A stretch of DNA of 64,000 bases from Anisodus tanguticus. Its lineage: Eukaryota > Streptophyta > Magnoliopsida > Solanales > Solanaceae. The first letter of the stretch is position 1. Every line of letters starts with the position of its first letter. Shown piece by piece: positions 34,690 to 47,354 of the stretch. The notes under the pieces are model-generated. The model was not told the origin of the DNA, ran no database searches, and saw nothing but the letters and a program-made list of their open reading frames with translations. The position numbers and the translations under genes were made by a program. The stretch covers positions 19,976,142 to 20,040,141 of the forward strand of contig CM067555.1 in the NCBI GenBank assembly GCA_034509755.1, in the 5' to 3' direction.

Positions 34690-35090
34690 ACTCTAACATT
34701 AAGGTAAATAGCCGCTTTGTTCAAGCTTTTAAAAAGTAAAAAGTATTTTTTTTATATACAAAATGGTTATTTTAGTGAAATAAGGTGTTTGGTCAAGCTT
34801 TTGTGAAGCAAAAAAGTTTTTTTTAAAAAAAGTGGTTGTTTAAAAAAGTCGAGGTATTTGACCTTGAATCGTAGTAGAAGTTGTTTTCAAAACCTAAAAT
34901 AATATTTTTTTTTTAATCTTGACCAAACACAAATTATTTCTCTAATATTGATAAAAGTGCTTTTCAAATTGATTAAACAATAAAAACTGCTACTTTTTAA
35001 AAATACTTCTTTTAAAACACTGTTAACAACAAAAAATGTAATTTAAAAAAATGAAAGTTTGCCAAAGCTTAAAAGTTACAAGTTCATTGC
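34690..35090. mobile_element. Possible MITE remnant
   Basis: The ends are loosely inverse (tttgttcaagcttttaaaaagt on the left; actttttaaaaatact and gccaaagcttaaaagt on the right). No clear duplication. Confidence 0.3.
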
Positions 35091-35399
35091 AATATTTTTG
35101 AAGTTTGTGGGATTATTTTTTTCTCTTCTTCAAAGCTCAAACACATACATTAAACTATCAAATTATCTCTTGGGCAGAGTCAAACTTGAGACTCATCACT
35201 CTTGCTGCAATCGGGTATCTTCTGACTAAAACGCAACTAGCAAAACGATTCTTTATAATATTCTCTTGATATAAGTGAAAAAATATATATAATTTGCTCA
35301 ATTCTCTTGATATAAGAGAAGATTTGAGTATAGTAAAGGAAGTTTAAAAAAAATACTATTACTTTTGAATCCCGCTGATTGTCGCGAACTGCTATACTA

Positions 35400-35573
35400 A
35401 AAAGAGCATGTACTAAGCTTTCGCTATGCGCGGGGTTCGGGGAAGGGCCCGACGGGTCTATTGTACGCAGTCTTACCTTACATCTATGCAAGAAGCTATT
35501 TTCACAGCTTGAACTCATGACCTCCTGGTCACATGACAACAACTTTACCAGTTACGAGTTACTCCAAGGCTCA
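35400..35573 (-). mobile_element. Solanaceae SINE with 13-bp TSD
   Basis: The 13-bp duplication AACTGCTATACTA flanks it at 35387-35399 and 35574-35586. On the minus strand the tRNA-like head (gagtaactggtaaagttgtt; B-box region aggtcatgagttcaagctg) is followed by the family body ending gcgcatagcgaaagctta and a short T tail. This is the TS/SolS type known from Solanaceae. Confidence 0.9.
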
Positions 35574-35586
35574 AACTGCTATACTA

Positions 35587-36701
35587 TTAGATGAAAAAAT
35601 ATTATAATTATATATCGTTGATTACCTTAATTCTTCGTTGAAGGTGTGCTCCTCTATTTCATCAATGTTACTTTTCTTGCTTTAATTTATAATGTATTTA
35701 TCTAATCTTCAAATAATCAAGCAACAATTTAAGAGACATGGTCGCAAAAGTTATGATCTAGTTAATTTATGTTTCGAAGCCAATTGACCCCTCCATCATT
35801 TTACTAAAAATAATCAGGCAACGAACAAAATGTGTTTTTTTGTGTGTGCATTAAGAAAGTAAAACCCATTTGAGTGCACCCAAATCCCAAGCCAAATGTA
35901 GTATTGGCAATGACTATATTACTAGATTGAAATTCTTTCTTCCTTGTGGCTCTATTATAATTCTTTTTAAGATAATAAAAGATTAGTAGAAAGGAAAGAA
36001 TTTCCAGTTTTTACTATTTTTGGACCATGGACAATGGTGAGTAAGGCAAGTTATCTGAGACAACATTTTTTGCCTAAGTTGATAGCTCATTATTTATTCA
36101 TTTTGCAAAAGGAAGAAAGTGAGTTCCAACACATTAATTCCTACCTTAATTAGAGACGTAACTCTAATTAGCTGAAACAAATTTGTTTCCATTTTCCTTT
36201 CTAAAGTCTCATTTATTTATACTTAACAAAGGTTTTAATCTTAATTAATTCGATATCAGTCATTAAGTTCATTTATTTAATAATTTTAAATTTTAATTAT
36301 TTATATCTTAACCTCTAATTGCGTTTATTTTATGTTACAACCAATATTTAATGGGTCTGAATAGGTCCGAATGATTAAGATATGTAACAAATTCTTAATA
36401 TTATTAAGATGTCTATGCAAAGATTTCTACAAAGATGGTAGTTCACCAATTCTATCGATTCACCACTATTGTGTCATCCCCCATTATCAACTTCCGTCGT
36501 CGTCACTCACTATTATCAATTATCATCATCCACCAACACATCCTCAGCCATAACCATCACCACTGTCAATCACTACAATTAGATGTCATATTTGCAATCA
36601 TGACCACCAACTACCGTTATCACAACAACCACTGATCACTATTGACAATCACCACCATTATTCACTATTATATATCGTTAACCACCATCATCATTCATCA
36701 C
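35587..36701. other. AT-rich intergenic DNA with CAT/CCA triplets
   Basis: No gene was recognised. From about 36460 to 36700 the sequence is rich in CATCAC/CCAC words, a degenerate trinucleotide repeat that hosts the copia insertion. Confidence 0.4.
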
Positions 36702-36906
36702 TATTAGCGAATATTCTCCGAATATTCTCTGTATATTTTGTAATTATGATAAATGTATATTTAAGGTAACTTAGGATTCTAATTGTATTAGGAATCAACC
36801 TTTGTAAGGTAAGTTAGGATTCGTACCATATTAGGAATCAACCTTTGTACAGCTATATATATTGTGAATAATGAAAGGAATCCCCAAGGAAAATTACCAT
36901 CTTTCA
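36702..36906 (+). repeat. 5' LTR of copia element (205 bp)
   Basis: It runs from TATTAGCGAATATT to ATCTTTCA. It differs from the 3' LTR at four base positions and by a 13-bp extra stretch near its end. A TATA-like tatatatat lies at about 36856. Confidence 0.93.
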
Positions 36907-37060
36907 TGGTATCAAGAGCCTAAAACCTAAATTTCTTCTCTTCCTCATTCTCGGCCGAAATTAGCATTTTCTTTCTGATTTCACAAAAGAAAAAAAAATT
37001 CTGCTTTCCTCCCTTTTTCGGCCAAATCAGAAAATTCCCTTCCCTCGACAGGCGACAACC

Positions 37061-37765
37061 ATGTCTTCCCCCACAAATTCCGGTTCATCCACTGGCACAC
37101 TTGACAACCCCTCTCAACGTTCAGTATCTTCTTTTCATCCGGCATTCGCCGTTAACAACATCAAGAATTTTATCCCTATAATTCTTGACCAAGAAGACTG
37201 TCAATATTCCATATGGATAGAACTATTCTACATTCATGCATGTGCATACAACGTGCTCGATCATATTGACGAATATGTTCCTCGTCCCACCGATGTTACA
37301 GACTCAATCTGGCGTCGTCTTGACGCCATCGTCAAACAATGAATCTACAGCACCATCTCCAAAGACCTGTTGTGCACTATCATGAAAACAGGTGCTACGA
37401 CATGTGAACTTTGGGTCCGGCTAGAAGAAATCTTTTAGGACAATAAAAATACTCGGGCCGTATATTTGGAAGAGCAATTCAATAATACCCGCCTTGAGAA
37501 TTTTAACAACATGTCTGAATATTGTAAGCAACTGAAACTCATAACCGATCAACTATCCAACGTCGGGACTTCGTTTCGAAACCAAGATGGTGCTTCAACT
37601 TGTTGCGGGTTTACCAAAAGGTGAATATGACACACTCGCAACAATGATTCAACAAGCCGACCCTCTCCCAAGTTTCAACAAGGCACGTTCACAACTATTG
37701 TTGGAAGAAACTAGACGTGTTAAACAAGAGGAACATAATCAAAAGGCGTTAGCCGTTGACGGATG
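37061..37765 (+). pseudogene. Copia gag, broken
   Basis: It starts at ATG 37061 after the primer site. The first 93 codons are open (MSSPTNSGSSTG..., then FAVNNIKNFIPIILDQEDC), then TGA at 37340. Later gag blocks (FNNTRLENFNNMSEYCKQLK, then LVAGLPKGEYDTLATMIQQA) are readable after a further stop and a frame shift near 37570. The zinc knuckle was not recognised. Gag would form the particle that packages the element RNA. Confidence 0.75.
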
Positions 37766-40700
37766 ACAACACTGCGGCGCAAGACAACTCGCCATCACAA
37801 AGCATGTCCAAGCGACAGCAGAAGCACCACCGGTTGCGGTACCACCAAGAACAGAGCAGCCCGGCGGCCTGTCCCCGACCGATTTGGGCCAGGCCTACAC
37901 CACCGTGAACCTTCAACGCCCGACGACAATTGGTACATGGACACCGGAGCCACATCTCACCTTACCCGGTCGTCAGGTAACCTATCTCAACTACATCGGT
38001 TAAAGTGTCCTCAATTTATTACTGTAGGCAATGGTCATCGCATTCCAATTGAAGGTTACGGTAACACACACACCAAACACCCACACCCACCTTTCTCCCT
38101 AAACCACGTCCTATACACACCTAACATCATTAAAAACTTAATCTCTCGTTAGAAAATTCACTAGCAATAATTTCGTGTCTCGTCGAATTTGACCCTTTTG
38201 GTTTTTCTGTGAAAAAACTCAATACGGGGAAAATTCTTACACGCCACAATAGTGTGGGAGACCTCTACCCATTTACTCAATCTTCCGCTGTCAGACCGCA
38301 AGCACCTCTATCTCTTGCGGCAATCTCTCCCTCCACTTGGCACAACAGACTCGGACACCCCGGAGATCCAGTTTTTACTTTTCTTAGGACTTCTAAGCGT
38401 ATTCAATGTAATAATGGGAAAATTGTCCAACACTGTTTTTCTTGTCCACTAGGCAAACATACTCGTCTTTCATTTATGTCATCAAACAGTGTTACTTTTT
38501 CTCCCTTTGATATTGTTCATGCTGATTTGTGGACATCTCCGATTGTTAGCTCTTTGGGTCATAAATTCTATCTAGTATTCTTGGATGATTTTTCACATTT
38601 TGTCTGGATTTACCCACTGAAATTTAAATCTGAAGTTTTTACAAAATTCCTCGAGTTTCACAAATTCATTAAAACACAATTTGAAAAATCTATCAAATCA
38701 TTCTAATGTGATAATGGATGTGAATTTAATAACTCGGCATTTCACAATTTCTGTTCTAAACAAGGCATGTTTTTCTGTTTTTTCTTGTCCCTATACTTCT
38801 TCACAAAATGGAAAGGCTGAAAGAATTATACGTACCATCAATAACATGGTTCGCACACTTCTGTTTCATGCCTGCCTACCACCACCTTTTGGGTCTATGC
38901 TGTCAAAATGGTAGAATCCCTTCTTAATATTTTACCAACTAGCACACTCCAAAACAAGACCCCTACCAAAATCTTATACCGTAGGCTACCATCATATGAT
39001 CACCTACGTATTTTTGGATGCTTATGCTACCCCAACATGGCCTCCACTGCACCTCACAAACTTGCCCCTCGCACTCTGCCATGTGTGTTCCTTGGTCTAT
39101 CTCCTAATCATCAGGGATACTTGTGCTATGACATTGCTACTCGCAAAATCATCGTCTCCCATCACGTCACTTTTGACGAGACAACCTTTCCTTTTTCAAA
39201 TCTCCGAAAATTTCATACCACCGATTACATCTTTCTCGATGAACCAAGTCTGTCCCCGATCATCCAAAATCTATACCAACAGCAGCCCACTATTCCGACA
39301 GTATCGCCACTGTCCGACACCACCCCAATAGCTCCCTGCTCACCCCTACAGCCCCCAGTCGAGTCACCAGAAACCAGTCCAGCTGAACTGCTACCCATTG
39401 GTCCAGAACCAGTGGACCAGCAATCTCCCAGCCCCGACCCACCGCCACTGCCGTCTCATCGTATGGAGACTCGTGCACAACACGGGATCTTCAAACCCAA
39501 GGTTCACTTCAATCTCTCCACACAAACCTTATCACCCATTCCAAAAAATCCAAAACTAGCAAAACTGGACCCAAATTGGAATGCGGCCATGTGCGAGGAA
39601 TTTAACGCTTTAACCAAGAAGAACACTTGGGATTTGGTACCTAGACCCGAAGGTGTGAATGTTATCCGATGTATGTGGCTATTTCGGCACAAGTTCAGAG
39701 ACAGTGGTGAGTTAGAGAGGTATAAGGCAAGACTAGTCGCCAATGGCACTAATCAGCAGGAGGGTATTGATTGTGGTGAAACATTCAGTCCGGTTGTTAA
39801 ACCGGCCACTATTCGGACTGTTCTCAGTATTGCTATGGGCATGCATTGGCCGATTCATTAGCTTGATGTCAAGAATGCATTCCTTCATGGGGATTTGAAA
39901 GAGACTGTGTACATGCATCAGCCTCTTGGCTTTGTTCATCCGGCAGCTCCGCAGTTTGTGTGTCGTCTCAGGAAGTCATTGTATGGATTGAAACAGCACC
40001 CCGCGCTTGGTATGATCGTTTTGCCGTGTATCTTCTACGAATTGGTTTTGTAGGAGGCAGTGGGGTAACCCCCCTCTTCACTTTCCCCCAGGGAGGCAGC
40101 ACTGCATATTTGCTATTATATGTCGATGACATTGTTCTTACTGCCTCATCTGACGGTTTGAAGAATGAAATCATTGCTCTACTCAAAACCGAATTTGTTA
40201 TGACCGACTTGGGCAAGCTAAGTTATTTTTTGGGTATATCGGTAACTGATCTCGCACCACTATGTTCCCGTGTCGGCGTAAGTATGCAGAAGAGATAGTG
40301 TACGGGGCCAAGATGGCAAATTGTAAAATTATGCCAACTCCGGTGGACTCCAAATCCAAGCTTAGTTCCAATGACGGTGCGCCAGTTTCTGATCCCACTC
40401 TATATCGGAGTCTAGCAGGTGCTCTTCAGTATCTTACATTCACTAGGCATGATATTACATATGCCGTTCAGCAGGTGTGTCTATTCATGCACGACCCCCG
40501 AGAGTCCCATTTTGCCGCCCTCAAACGTATTATCAGATACGTTAAGGGCACACTAGACTTTGGATTACACTTATACCCCTCTCGCCCCAACCAAGTTACT
40601 TGCCTACACGGATGCAGATTGGGCGGGATGCCCGGACACACGTCGCTCCACCTCAAGGTACCGTGTATTTCTTGGGGATAATCTTATCTCATGGTCCGCC

Positions 40701-41084
40701 AAGAGGCGGTGCCACACTATCCCGTTCGAGTGCTTTGAAAGCGAATATCGCGGTGTTGCTAATGTAGTTGCCGAGATCCGTTGGCTCCGAAATCTTCTTT
40801 TAGAGCTCCAAAGTTGTCCACTCCGCAAGGCGTCTATAGTCTATTGTGACAACATATCCGCCATCTATATGTCTCATAATCCGGTCCAACATCACGGACT
40901 AAGCATATTGAGATGGATATCCACTTTGTGCGAGAGAAGGTTGCCCGTGGTCAGGTCAAAATATTACACGTGCCTTCCTCTTATCAGTATGCAGACATCT
41001 TCACAAAGGGACTACCGCGACAGCTCTTCACCGACTTCCGATCCAGCCTTAGCGTTCGGCCTCCTCCCGCTCCGTCTGAGGGGG
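37763..41084 (+). pseudogene. Copia pol: protease, integrase, RT, RNase H (broken)
   Basis: Protease: WYMDTGATSHLT at about 37930. Pre-integrase and integrase: HNRLGHPGD with CPLGKHTRLSF (zinc-binding His/Cys), then DIVHADLWTSP and a stop at 38704. The open segment 38908-39861 leads into the reverse transcriptase (KARLVANGTNQQEGIDCGET), with a TAG at 39859-39861. The catalytic YVDD is intact at 40119-40130, after a frame shift near 40000. RNase H: YTDADWAGCPDTRRSTS, then the ADIFTKGLP ending before the polypurine tract. At least four stops or shifts are present. Confidence 0.88.
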
Positions 41085-41086
41085 AG

Positions 41087-41278
41087 TATTAGCGAATATT
41101 TTCCGAATATTCTCTGTATATTTTGTAATTATTATAAATGTATATTTAAGATAACTTAGGATTCTAATTGTATTCGGAATCAACCTTTGTAAGGTAAGTT
41201 AGGATTCGTACCATATTAGGAATCAACCTTTGTACAGCTATATATATTGTGAATAATGAAAGGAATCCCCATCTTTCA
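41087..41278 (+). repeat. 3' LTR of copia element (192 bp)
   Basis: Begins TATTAGCGAATATT after the polypurine tract and ends ATCTTTCA before ATCAC. It matches the 5' LTR at 188 of 192 aligned bases by eye. Confidence 0.93.
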
Positions 41279-41573
41279 ATCACAAGTACTAGCTATCAGT
41301 ATCATCCAACTATTAACTGTATATGTTAACCCTCTTATAACGTTTGCACTTTTTTTTGAGGTTATAATAAAGATTGTCAAAGTAATCTTTCTTTGAATCC
41401 AAAAATATGTTGTTGAGATAACATGTTTTTCACCTCATCTCCTGCACGCATTATTTGCATGAAGAGAGATGTTCTTTGGACGACACTTATTGCCATCAAA
41501 AGTTGATGGTCAATCCATTGAAAAGAAACAAAGAAAAAATAAGCATTTAAGTGTGAGTCTGGTTCTGATATCA

Positions 41574-41693
41574 TGTAAAGAATGAATCTTGGGCCTAACT
41601 CAACTCCAAAAGCTAGCTTGTTGGGTGAAGATTGTCCAAGTCCATATAAGGAATCCATGTTCTCATTCCATATTCGATGTGAGACTCTTAACA
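41574..41693 (-). mobile_element. TRIM-like LTR (120 bp), minus strand
   Basis: The minus strand reads TGTTAAGAGTCTCACATCG...CATTCTTTACA, followed by TGATATCAGAACC, a mutated tRNA-Met primer site (41561-41574). Same length and layout as 34188-34307. The internal region and partner LTR are not seen. Confidence 0.6.
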
Positions 41694-41798
41694 ATACACT
41701 GACGAGGTAAAATATGTCTACACAATCAGATTATTAGTTGATAGGTAAAGACATGCATTGATTGGTAATCTTTTGTTAAAATAAGTAATCTGTTATAA

Positions 41799-41997
41799 CA
41801 GTTAATACTGATGATATAAAATATTAATTACACTGTAAATATATATTACTTAAATCCAAAAAGAAATTAGAAAGAAGGGCCTATGGAAAATCTTTGATCT
41901 TTTGTTTGCTTTCTTTTTGACCTATTAATTTCAACAAAATCTTTAGTTATATAAAAGGTTTTGGAGATCTACTTATCTATTTTGTCACTTCATAATT
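41799..41997 (+). repeat. Repeat A, 199 bp (left flank copy)
   Basis: The segment from cagttaatactgatg to gtcacttcataatt is repeated at 49088-49286 in the same orientation, apparently identical by eye. The two copies flank the whole B-C-B' block. Confidence 0.9.
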
Positions 41998-43717
41998 TAG
42001 CTTTTGAATGACTTGCTATTTAACGTGTCTAAATCTATGATGTCATAGATGCATGGATTACAATATATCATTCATTTGGCTATAGACATATTGTACCACT
42101 CTTAGTTATTACGGACCTGTTGGACTAGTCTCAAATCAGATTTGACCAACAACGTCCTTTAACCAAGTTAGGAACATGTATCACCCCTTTTAGAGTGATC
42201 TCATTCCTTGAAGTCCTATTGAGGACAACCTCTCCAGCCCCTTCTACTTTAGAGGTGGCGTTGCTTCACATGAACAACCTCTTGCCGTGGTTAGGGCGTA
42301 ACCGGATCATATGTGATCTAGATACTCTGGCCCACTCTAGTTTCTTTGGCAGACTGAGTGTCCAATTTCTTTACTGCCTTTATTTAGGCCTTCAGATCAT
42401 TTAGGACCTGGAAACTCTGGCCCACCTTACTAGGTGTCCATTACTTTTCCTATGAAATGAATTCGGCACCACCCCGGCCGCCGGAGGCTTTCTATGACCG
42501 AGTGTCCAATATCATCATATCAAAGGAATTTTGGCCCACTCCCGGTCGCCGGAGGCTTTGTATGGCGAGTGTCCAATATCATCCTATCAAAGGAATTTTG
42601 GCCCACTCCGTCGCCGGAGGCTTTATGTGACCGAGTGTCCAATATCATCCTATGAAGGATCTTCGCCAAATAGTATGACAGGCTCAACGTCATTAACTTT
42701 TAGACTTCTTCCGTTATGATTGGTGCCCGGATAATTCTTGGCGCTTACTTAAGAGTGGTAACGAGTTTTCGCACGAGTTAGTGGATCTTTCTCCATCGTA
42801 TGTGCGAACATACTTTACACATTTTAACAATTACACTTAAAAGAACGGATCTTTTAAGTCATTTACAAAATCCAATCTTTAAACGGAAAAGAAGATGAGA
42901 TTAAACTTCTGATTTGTTAAAGCATAAGGAATATAAATTATTTTCATATTCCTCCTTACTTTAATCCATTTTTAATCAGACATCATTTAATCTTTATTCT
43001 TGACAAGTAAGAAAAATACTTATCATTTACTCTTTATTCTTGACAAGTAAGAAAAATACTTATCCCAATTTTTGGATTCTGGCTCACTTCAGTCACTTCA
43101 TCAGACTGAGTGTCCATTTCCTTCTCACCATTATTCGGATCCTTTGTCTGGGACAGATATAGGCCTTCTGCTACAAGATAGAATAGCATCTTCAGTCTTC
43201 TCCTCTTGTCCCAGTTGACATCCTCAGGCTCTCGAGAGCGCTTGTTTCCACCAGTCTTGGTAGCGGTGACACCATGAACACGTTCATCATCATCACTCTC
43301 TTCTACCAGAAAACCATTGCCATATCCAGATTTGGTCACACAACTTTTGACCGACATCTTTCGAACACTAATAGTAATACTATACAAATATTGTCTTAAG
43401 ATGTTGGGAGTTTTTTCTTTATGGTACTTTATTAAGCAGTACGGAAAGTATTTAACTATTACAAGTATTCGAAAGGATAAATAAAGATTTCAATAATTCA
43501 ACATGGAATCTGAAATTACAATCGTTACATAAGTAAAAACTGGAAATTTCAGTTTTGTAGAAGACGGAAAAATGTAAATTGTTTTTCTTTGAGTCGAGTG
43601 TAGCACTGTCCTTAAGACAATATTGCCCCGTATGTATCCTTTATACGTCCTGGACAATTTGTCTCCCAAGATAAAACAGCAATGGAACCCTTGAGCAAAG
43701 GAAACTCAAGAGCTACC
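41998..43717. repeat. Repeat B, copy 1 (about 1.7 kb)
   Basis: It runs from tagcttttgaatgac to gaaactcaagagctacc and recurs as B' at 47355-49087. Its right 316 bases (43402-43717) are the edge of the minus-strand LTR. The rest includes a roughly 66-bp tandem triplet (42475-42660) and a minus-strand frame of 117 codons at 43034-43387 rich in acidic and basic residues, with no family recognised. Copy 1 and copy 2 differ mostly by small indels at CAG/CTG against CG. Confidence 0.9.
42475..42660. repeat. Three-unit tandem repeat, about 66 bp
   Basis: Units begin at ggaggctt (42483, 42551, 42616) and carry gagtgtccaatatcatc and aaggaattttggcccactc. The same triplet lies at 47830-48015. Confidence 0.85.
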
Positions 43718-44700
43718 GTGAAGAATATTGAGTAACGAAATGATGCTTGGAAGTTGTAGGAAGAAAACTATTTCGGTTGTGTATTTTCGTGCTTGTTTTT
43801 CTGCATCTGTTTATGTATTTTCGTGCATATGTCTTAGTGCTCAATAATGGTGTAAGGGGGTGTTTATATAGGTGAGGGAGGGGCTTTCTTCGCTGAAAAT
43901 CGCCTCCATAATAGCCAAATAATGGCCATTATGGAGGTAGTAAAGTCACCAACATAAATGGGAGAAAGACCAACTGTTTTGGCCATTATAGGAGGAGTAA
44001 TTCAGCCAAAATAAATGGTGAATTGAGTGCTTGGCATTTCTGTTTTTGACCGTCGAAATTTTGATTTTCTGGAAACTTCGGGGACCAAAGCTGTACATCT
44101 TGAAACTTCGGGGACCAAGCGCACATCCGAAAGAATTCGGGCCAAAGCGTATATCTGAAACTTCGGGATCAAACTGTTCTTCCGGCAAAGTTTTCGGCCC
44201 AAAAAGATAATATCGAGAAGACCCCGACCCCCGCCCCGGCCCCACGACCCACGACCCACGACCGTGGCCCGAGAACCCGAGAACCGGAACTCGGAACCGG
44301 GACCGGACCGGACGGGACGGGCGGGCGGCGGCGCGCGTGTGGTCTTTCCTCGAACCGAAGCACATCTAGGTCCTCCCTCCTTTAAACACATGGGATACCC
44401 CTTGGGGTCCCAAACCCCAAACCAATTTCGAATCTTATATACACAACAATTCTTTCTTCCTCTACCGATGAGGGAGAATTACACACAATACCACACTTTC
44501 CATGCTTCAAACACCTTACTTCGTTGACCAATATCTCTTTCATTTCTCAATGAAATTTGACGATTCTTGGCCCTACGGTTATCTACGTACTTAGTAGATC
44601 ATGCGTGTGTGAAGAACCGATTCTCCAACATACGTTACACTAGTGTTTAAGCCGTTAAAGTTGGTCGGTCGCAACTCCCGCCAAAGGCAAATTTCCAACA
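43402..44700 (-). mobile_element. LTR of a minus-strand LTR retrotransposon (1.3 kb)
   Basis: Plus-strand edges are TGTTGGGAG and TTTCCAACA. Just to the right lies atcccctctt, the complement of a polypurine tract (AAGAGGGGAT), so this is the 3' LTR of an element on the minus strand. It is related to the solo LTR at 32831-33924 along its length, with extra repeats of cttcggggaccaaa near 44085-44115. No 5-bp duplication is seen next to it. Confidence 0.8.
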
Positions 44701-47354
44701 ATCCCCTCTTGAAAGAGATTTTGGCGCACTCACATGGTGTCTTTTCATTTCCAGCAATATTTCGGTGGACCGATGTTGCATAAGGAGAGGTAGCCTCGAC
44801 TTTGAACCTTCCATAGTTGAATACCATCGGACTTACTACCATGCGCGGTGAACGTGATGTCTTGAACCGTCGGTGTTTAGTGTAAGCCAAGACAACGGTA
44901 CCAACACAACAAATTCCCTTACTCTCTTCTTCGTAATGTTTTGTCCGTTTTGGCCATGGACAACGTCTTGGATTCTTAAGTGCGTTCAATTTGAGGCGGG
45001 ACCGTCCTCGCACTTAAATAGGTGGTCTCCTACAAGGTATCCTGCTATACCCCACTTCACAAGTGTTAGGAACCATTAAAAGTTTCCCAAAGACCTAACC
45101 TCAAGCTGTTGAGGATCATTACGAGTTTTGAAAACTTAACCTTTACCCATACTGCAGATAGCACTTAACGTCTATCGCGGGAACGACTTTGGATTTGGTG
45201 TTTCTTTTCGAAATCACTATCCGAAGTGCTCATGCTTCCCACCGAAGCGATCAACCGAACCTTTACAACTTAGTTTTCCCATTGAACCAAATTACGGGAT
45301 CTCCAGTTCGTAAGGTTGGGTTTCCACCGTATTGGTCCGTATATTTTGGGTTTTAAGCCCATTCCCTAGACAAAGCAGGCGAGAACACTTGATCTACGGG
45401 TAGTCCCTTAGTTTGTAAACAAGGAAGTGACACCGTGATGATCAAGCCATACGGTCTTATGTCTCCGACGGATCCCGACGAGATATGTCCGTACGCCGTC
45501 ATCCGTGTCCTTCCTAAAGCCGGCCGGCTAGCCACGAGTGTAGAATTGCTTTGAAGGCACGGGTTTCTCCCAATAAGGGACGTCCTCTAATGAGTCGTGA
45601 AGTTACTCAACTTCTTTCATGCTTTGTATAAAGCGATAAACTCCGATACCATCATGAATCGATCGATGCAAGTTTGCTTAGAGGATTTTCCAAGAACCAC
45701 CATACACATTTACTTGTGGCTTTGGTGTTCTTCGATCCGATGTCCGATTTGCATCACCGTGTTCTCTCGGAACCATTGGACATCCAGAATACTATAATCC
45801 GTAGATAAGCGAATAATTCGGATATCGTCATATCCGACTTAACGCCTTCTATTGATCATGTATTAAGATCATCGATGAACCTTATTTCAAGATGATCTGT
45901 TTGTTGGACGATACAGGTCGGTTGTAGTGTGTACAATACATTGAACTACACGTGACACGAGCATATCGCTCCTTGTCTATGGGTGCACCATGATTCCAAT
46001 CAGTTCTATGATTCATATCCATTGGTGGCTTCAACGAGACCGTCAACTATCGACCGATCCGTTAGATGTCTTAGAAATCCAATTCCTAAGATGTCATCTG
46101 TGATACTCATATCTTTCATATCGAGACTTTGTTTCAATATGATTTTCACTCTAAGACCGTTGGTTTTCCAACCGTTGGCTTTCTAACTTCAGAGTCAATG
46201 TTTCGTGATCGATTCATTGTTTCTGTTTTATCTTAGACTTTCGGGACCAAAATGTTAACATTTCGGGGACCAAAATGAAAGTTCGGAAGAAGCCAACAAG
46301 TCAAAGCAAACCAATTCGATCCTCTTCTTCCAACTCTCCGGTTTGGAAGGCTGTTTCAACACCCATGCCATGTAAGATTACAATGGCCCCTGGATGTGAA
46401 GCTACTCATGAGGGGAGCACTTTTTACAACCCAAAGGTTCTTTTCCGGGGAAGATTAACTATTACACACGTATGGTTCTATATATGGAATCTATTTCTCC
46501 CTTTAGCTTCTTTCCAAAGCGGCGCTTTTGGAGATAACAATTATTTGTTAATTGTCCATGGTTCGTTCTCAACCATACAAGCTAGAAGGACCTGGAACAA
46601 GTCTTTGTCCCCTCTTTGCTCCGTCTTGGTTCAACATCTAGAATCCCCGAGTTCTCGGATCCGGAATATTAAGTTCCGGGATGAAGCAACTTTCGAGTCA
46701 TGAAGATACGGAACGTCTAGTTAGGACAGTCGAGCCCTCGCGGGTTCTTGTTAACCTTGAGCAATTACTCATTTTTCGTTTTCCAAGGAAAGTTATCTCC
46801 AAAGAATTCAGCATTCTTTGACGCCAAGAGGCGATCAACACTATCGTTATTTGCGGATCCGGTGGATATGCAATCTACGATCTTAGGTCGAACTTGACTG
46901 TTTCGGTAGCCCATCTTTTACCAAGCTACCCCTCATAATTTGGGCGTACGACTTCGCGCTTGGCTAACACCGTTGGGCGAGGTGAGAAATGAACATTCGT
47001 TTAATGAACGATGCTTCACATTCTCCCCCTCTATCACTACGAATTTCTCAATCCGTAGGCTTAGTTGATTTTCAACTTCCGCTTTGTAGGCTTCAACAAC
47101 TTCATCTTTGCTTTTCAATAAACAAAGGATTCCATACGTTGTACCATCATCAATGAAGATCACAACGTACTTGTCTCCCCCCTCTATTTTGTATAAACTT
47201 CAAATCACCCAAGTAGGTGTGACTAAGTTCTAGAGGAGCGGTGCTTCTTTCGCTATTCCCTTGACGGAATTTGGAAAGGTGATTTTGCCTCTTCGTCTAC
47301 CTCACATTCATTTTGAGGGTTTATGTCGACAGTAGGCAACAATCTCAACATCGT
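44701..47354 (-). mobile_element. Internal remnant of copia-type element
   Basis: The stretch lies upstream (minus strand) of the 3' LTR. The only clear domain is part of an integrase at 46933-47163 on minus (IFIDDGTTYGILCLLKSKDE, then YKAEVENQLSLRIEK), matching the copia core around the first catalytic Asp. The rest is full of stops. Reverse transcriptase was not recognised, so large parts are missing. It ends abruptly at the start of repeat B'. Confidence 0.55.

Larger units (their letters stand above)
36702..41278 (+). mobile_element. Nearly complete Ty1-copia element (Ale/Retrofit-like)
   Basis: A 4.58 kb element with short LTRs, the tRNA-Met-type primer site TGGTATCAAGAGCC at 36907-36920, a polypurine tract GAGGGGGAG at 41078-41086, and a 5-bp duplication ATCAC at 36697-36701 and 41279-41283. 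Internal order is gag, protease, integrase, reverse transcriptase, RNase H. Short LTRs and the RT style (SPVVKPATIRTVLSIA) suggest the Ale/Retrofit lineage. Several stops and frame shifts make it non-autonomous. Confidence 0.93.

Noticed and set aside
38252..38452. Alternative-frame 66-codon frame in the copia element
   Set aside because: It is a shadow of the pre-integrase region read in another frame.
43034..43387. 117-codon minus-strand frame in repeat B as a host gene
   Set aside because: It sits next to an LTR edge, is broken in copy B' by indels, and matches no family I know; left as part of repeat B.
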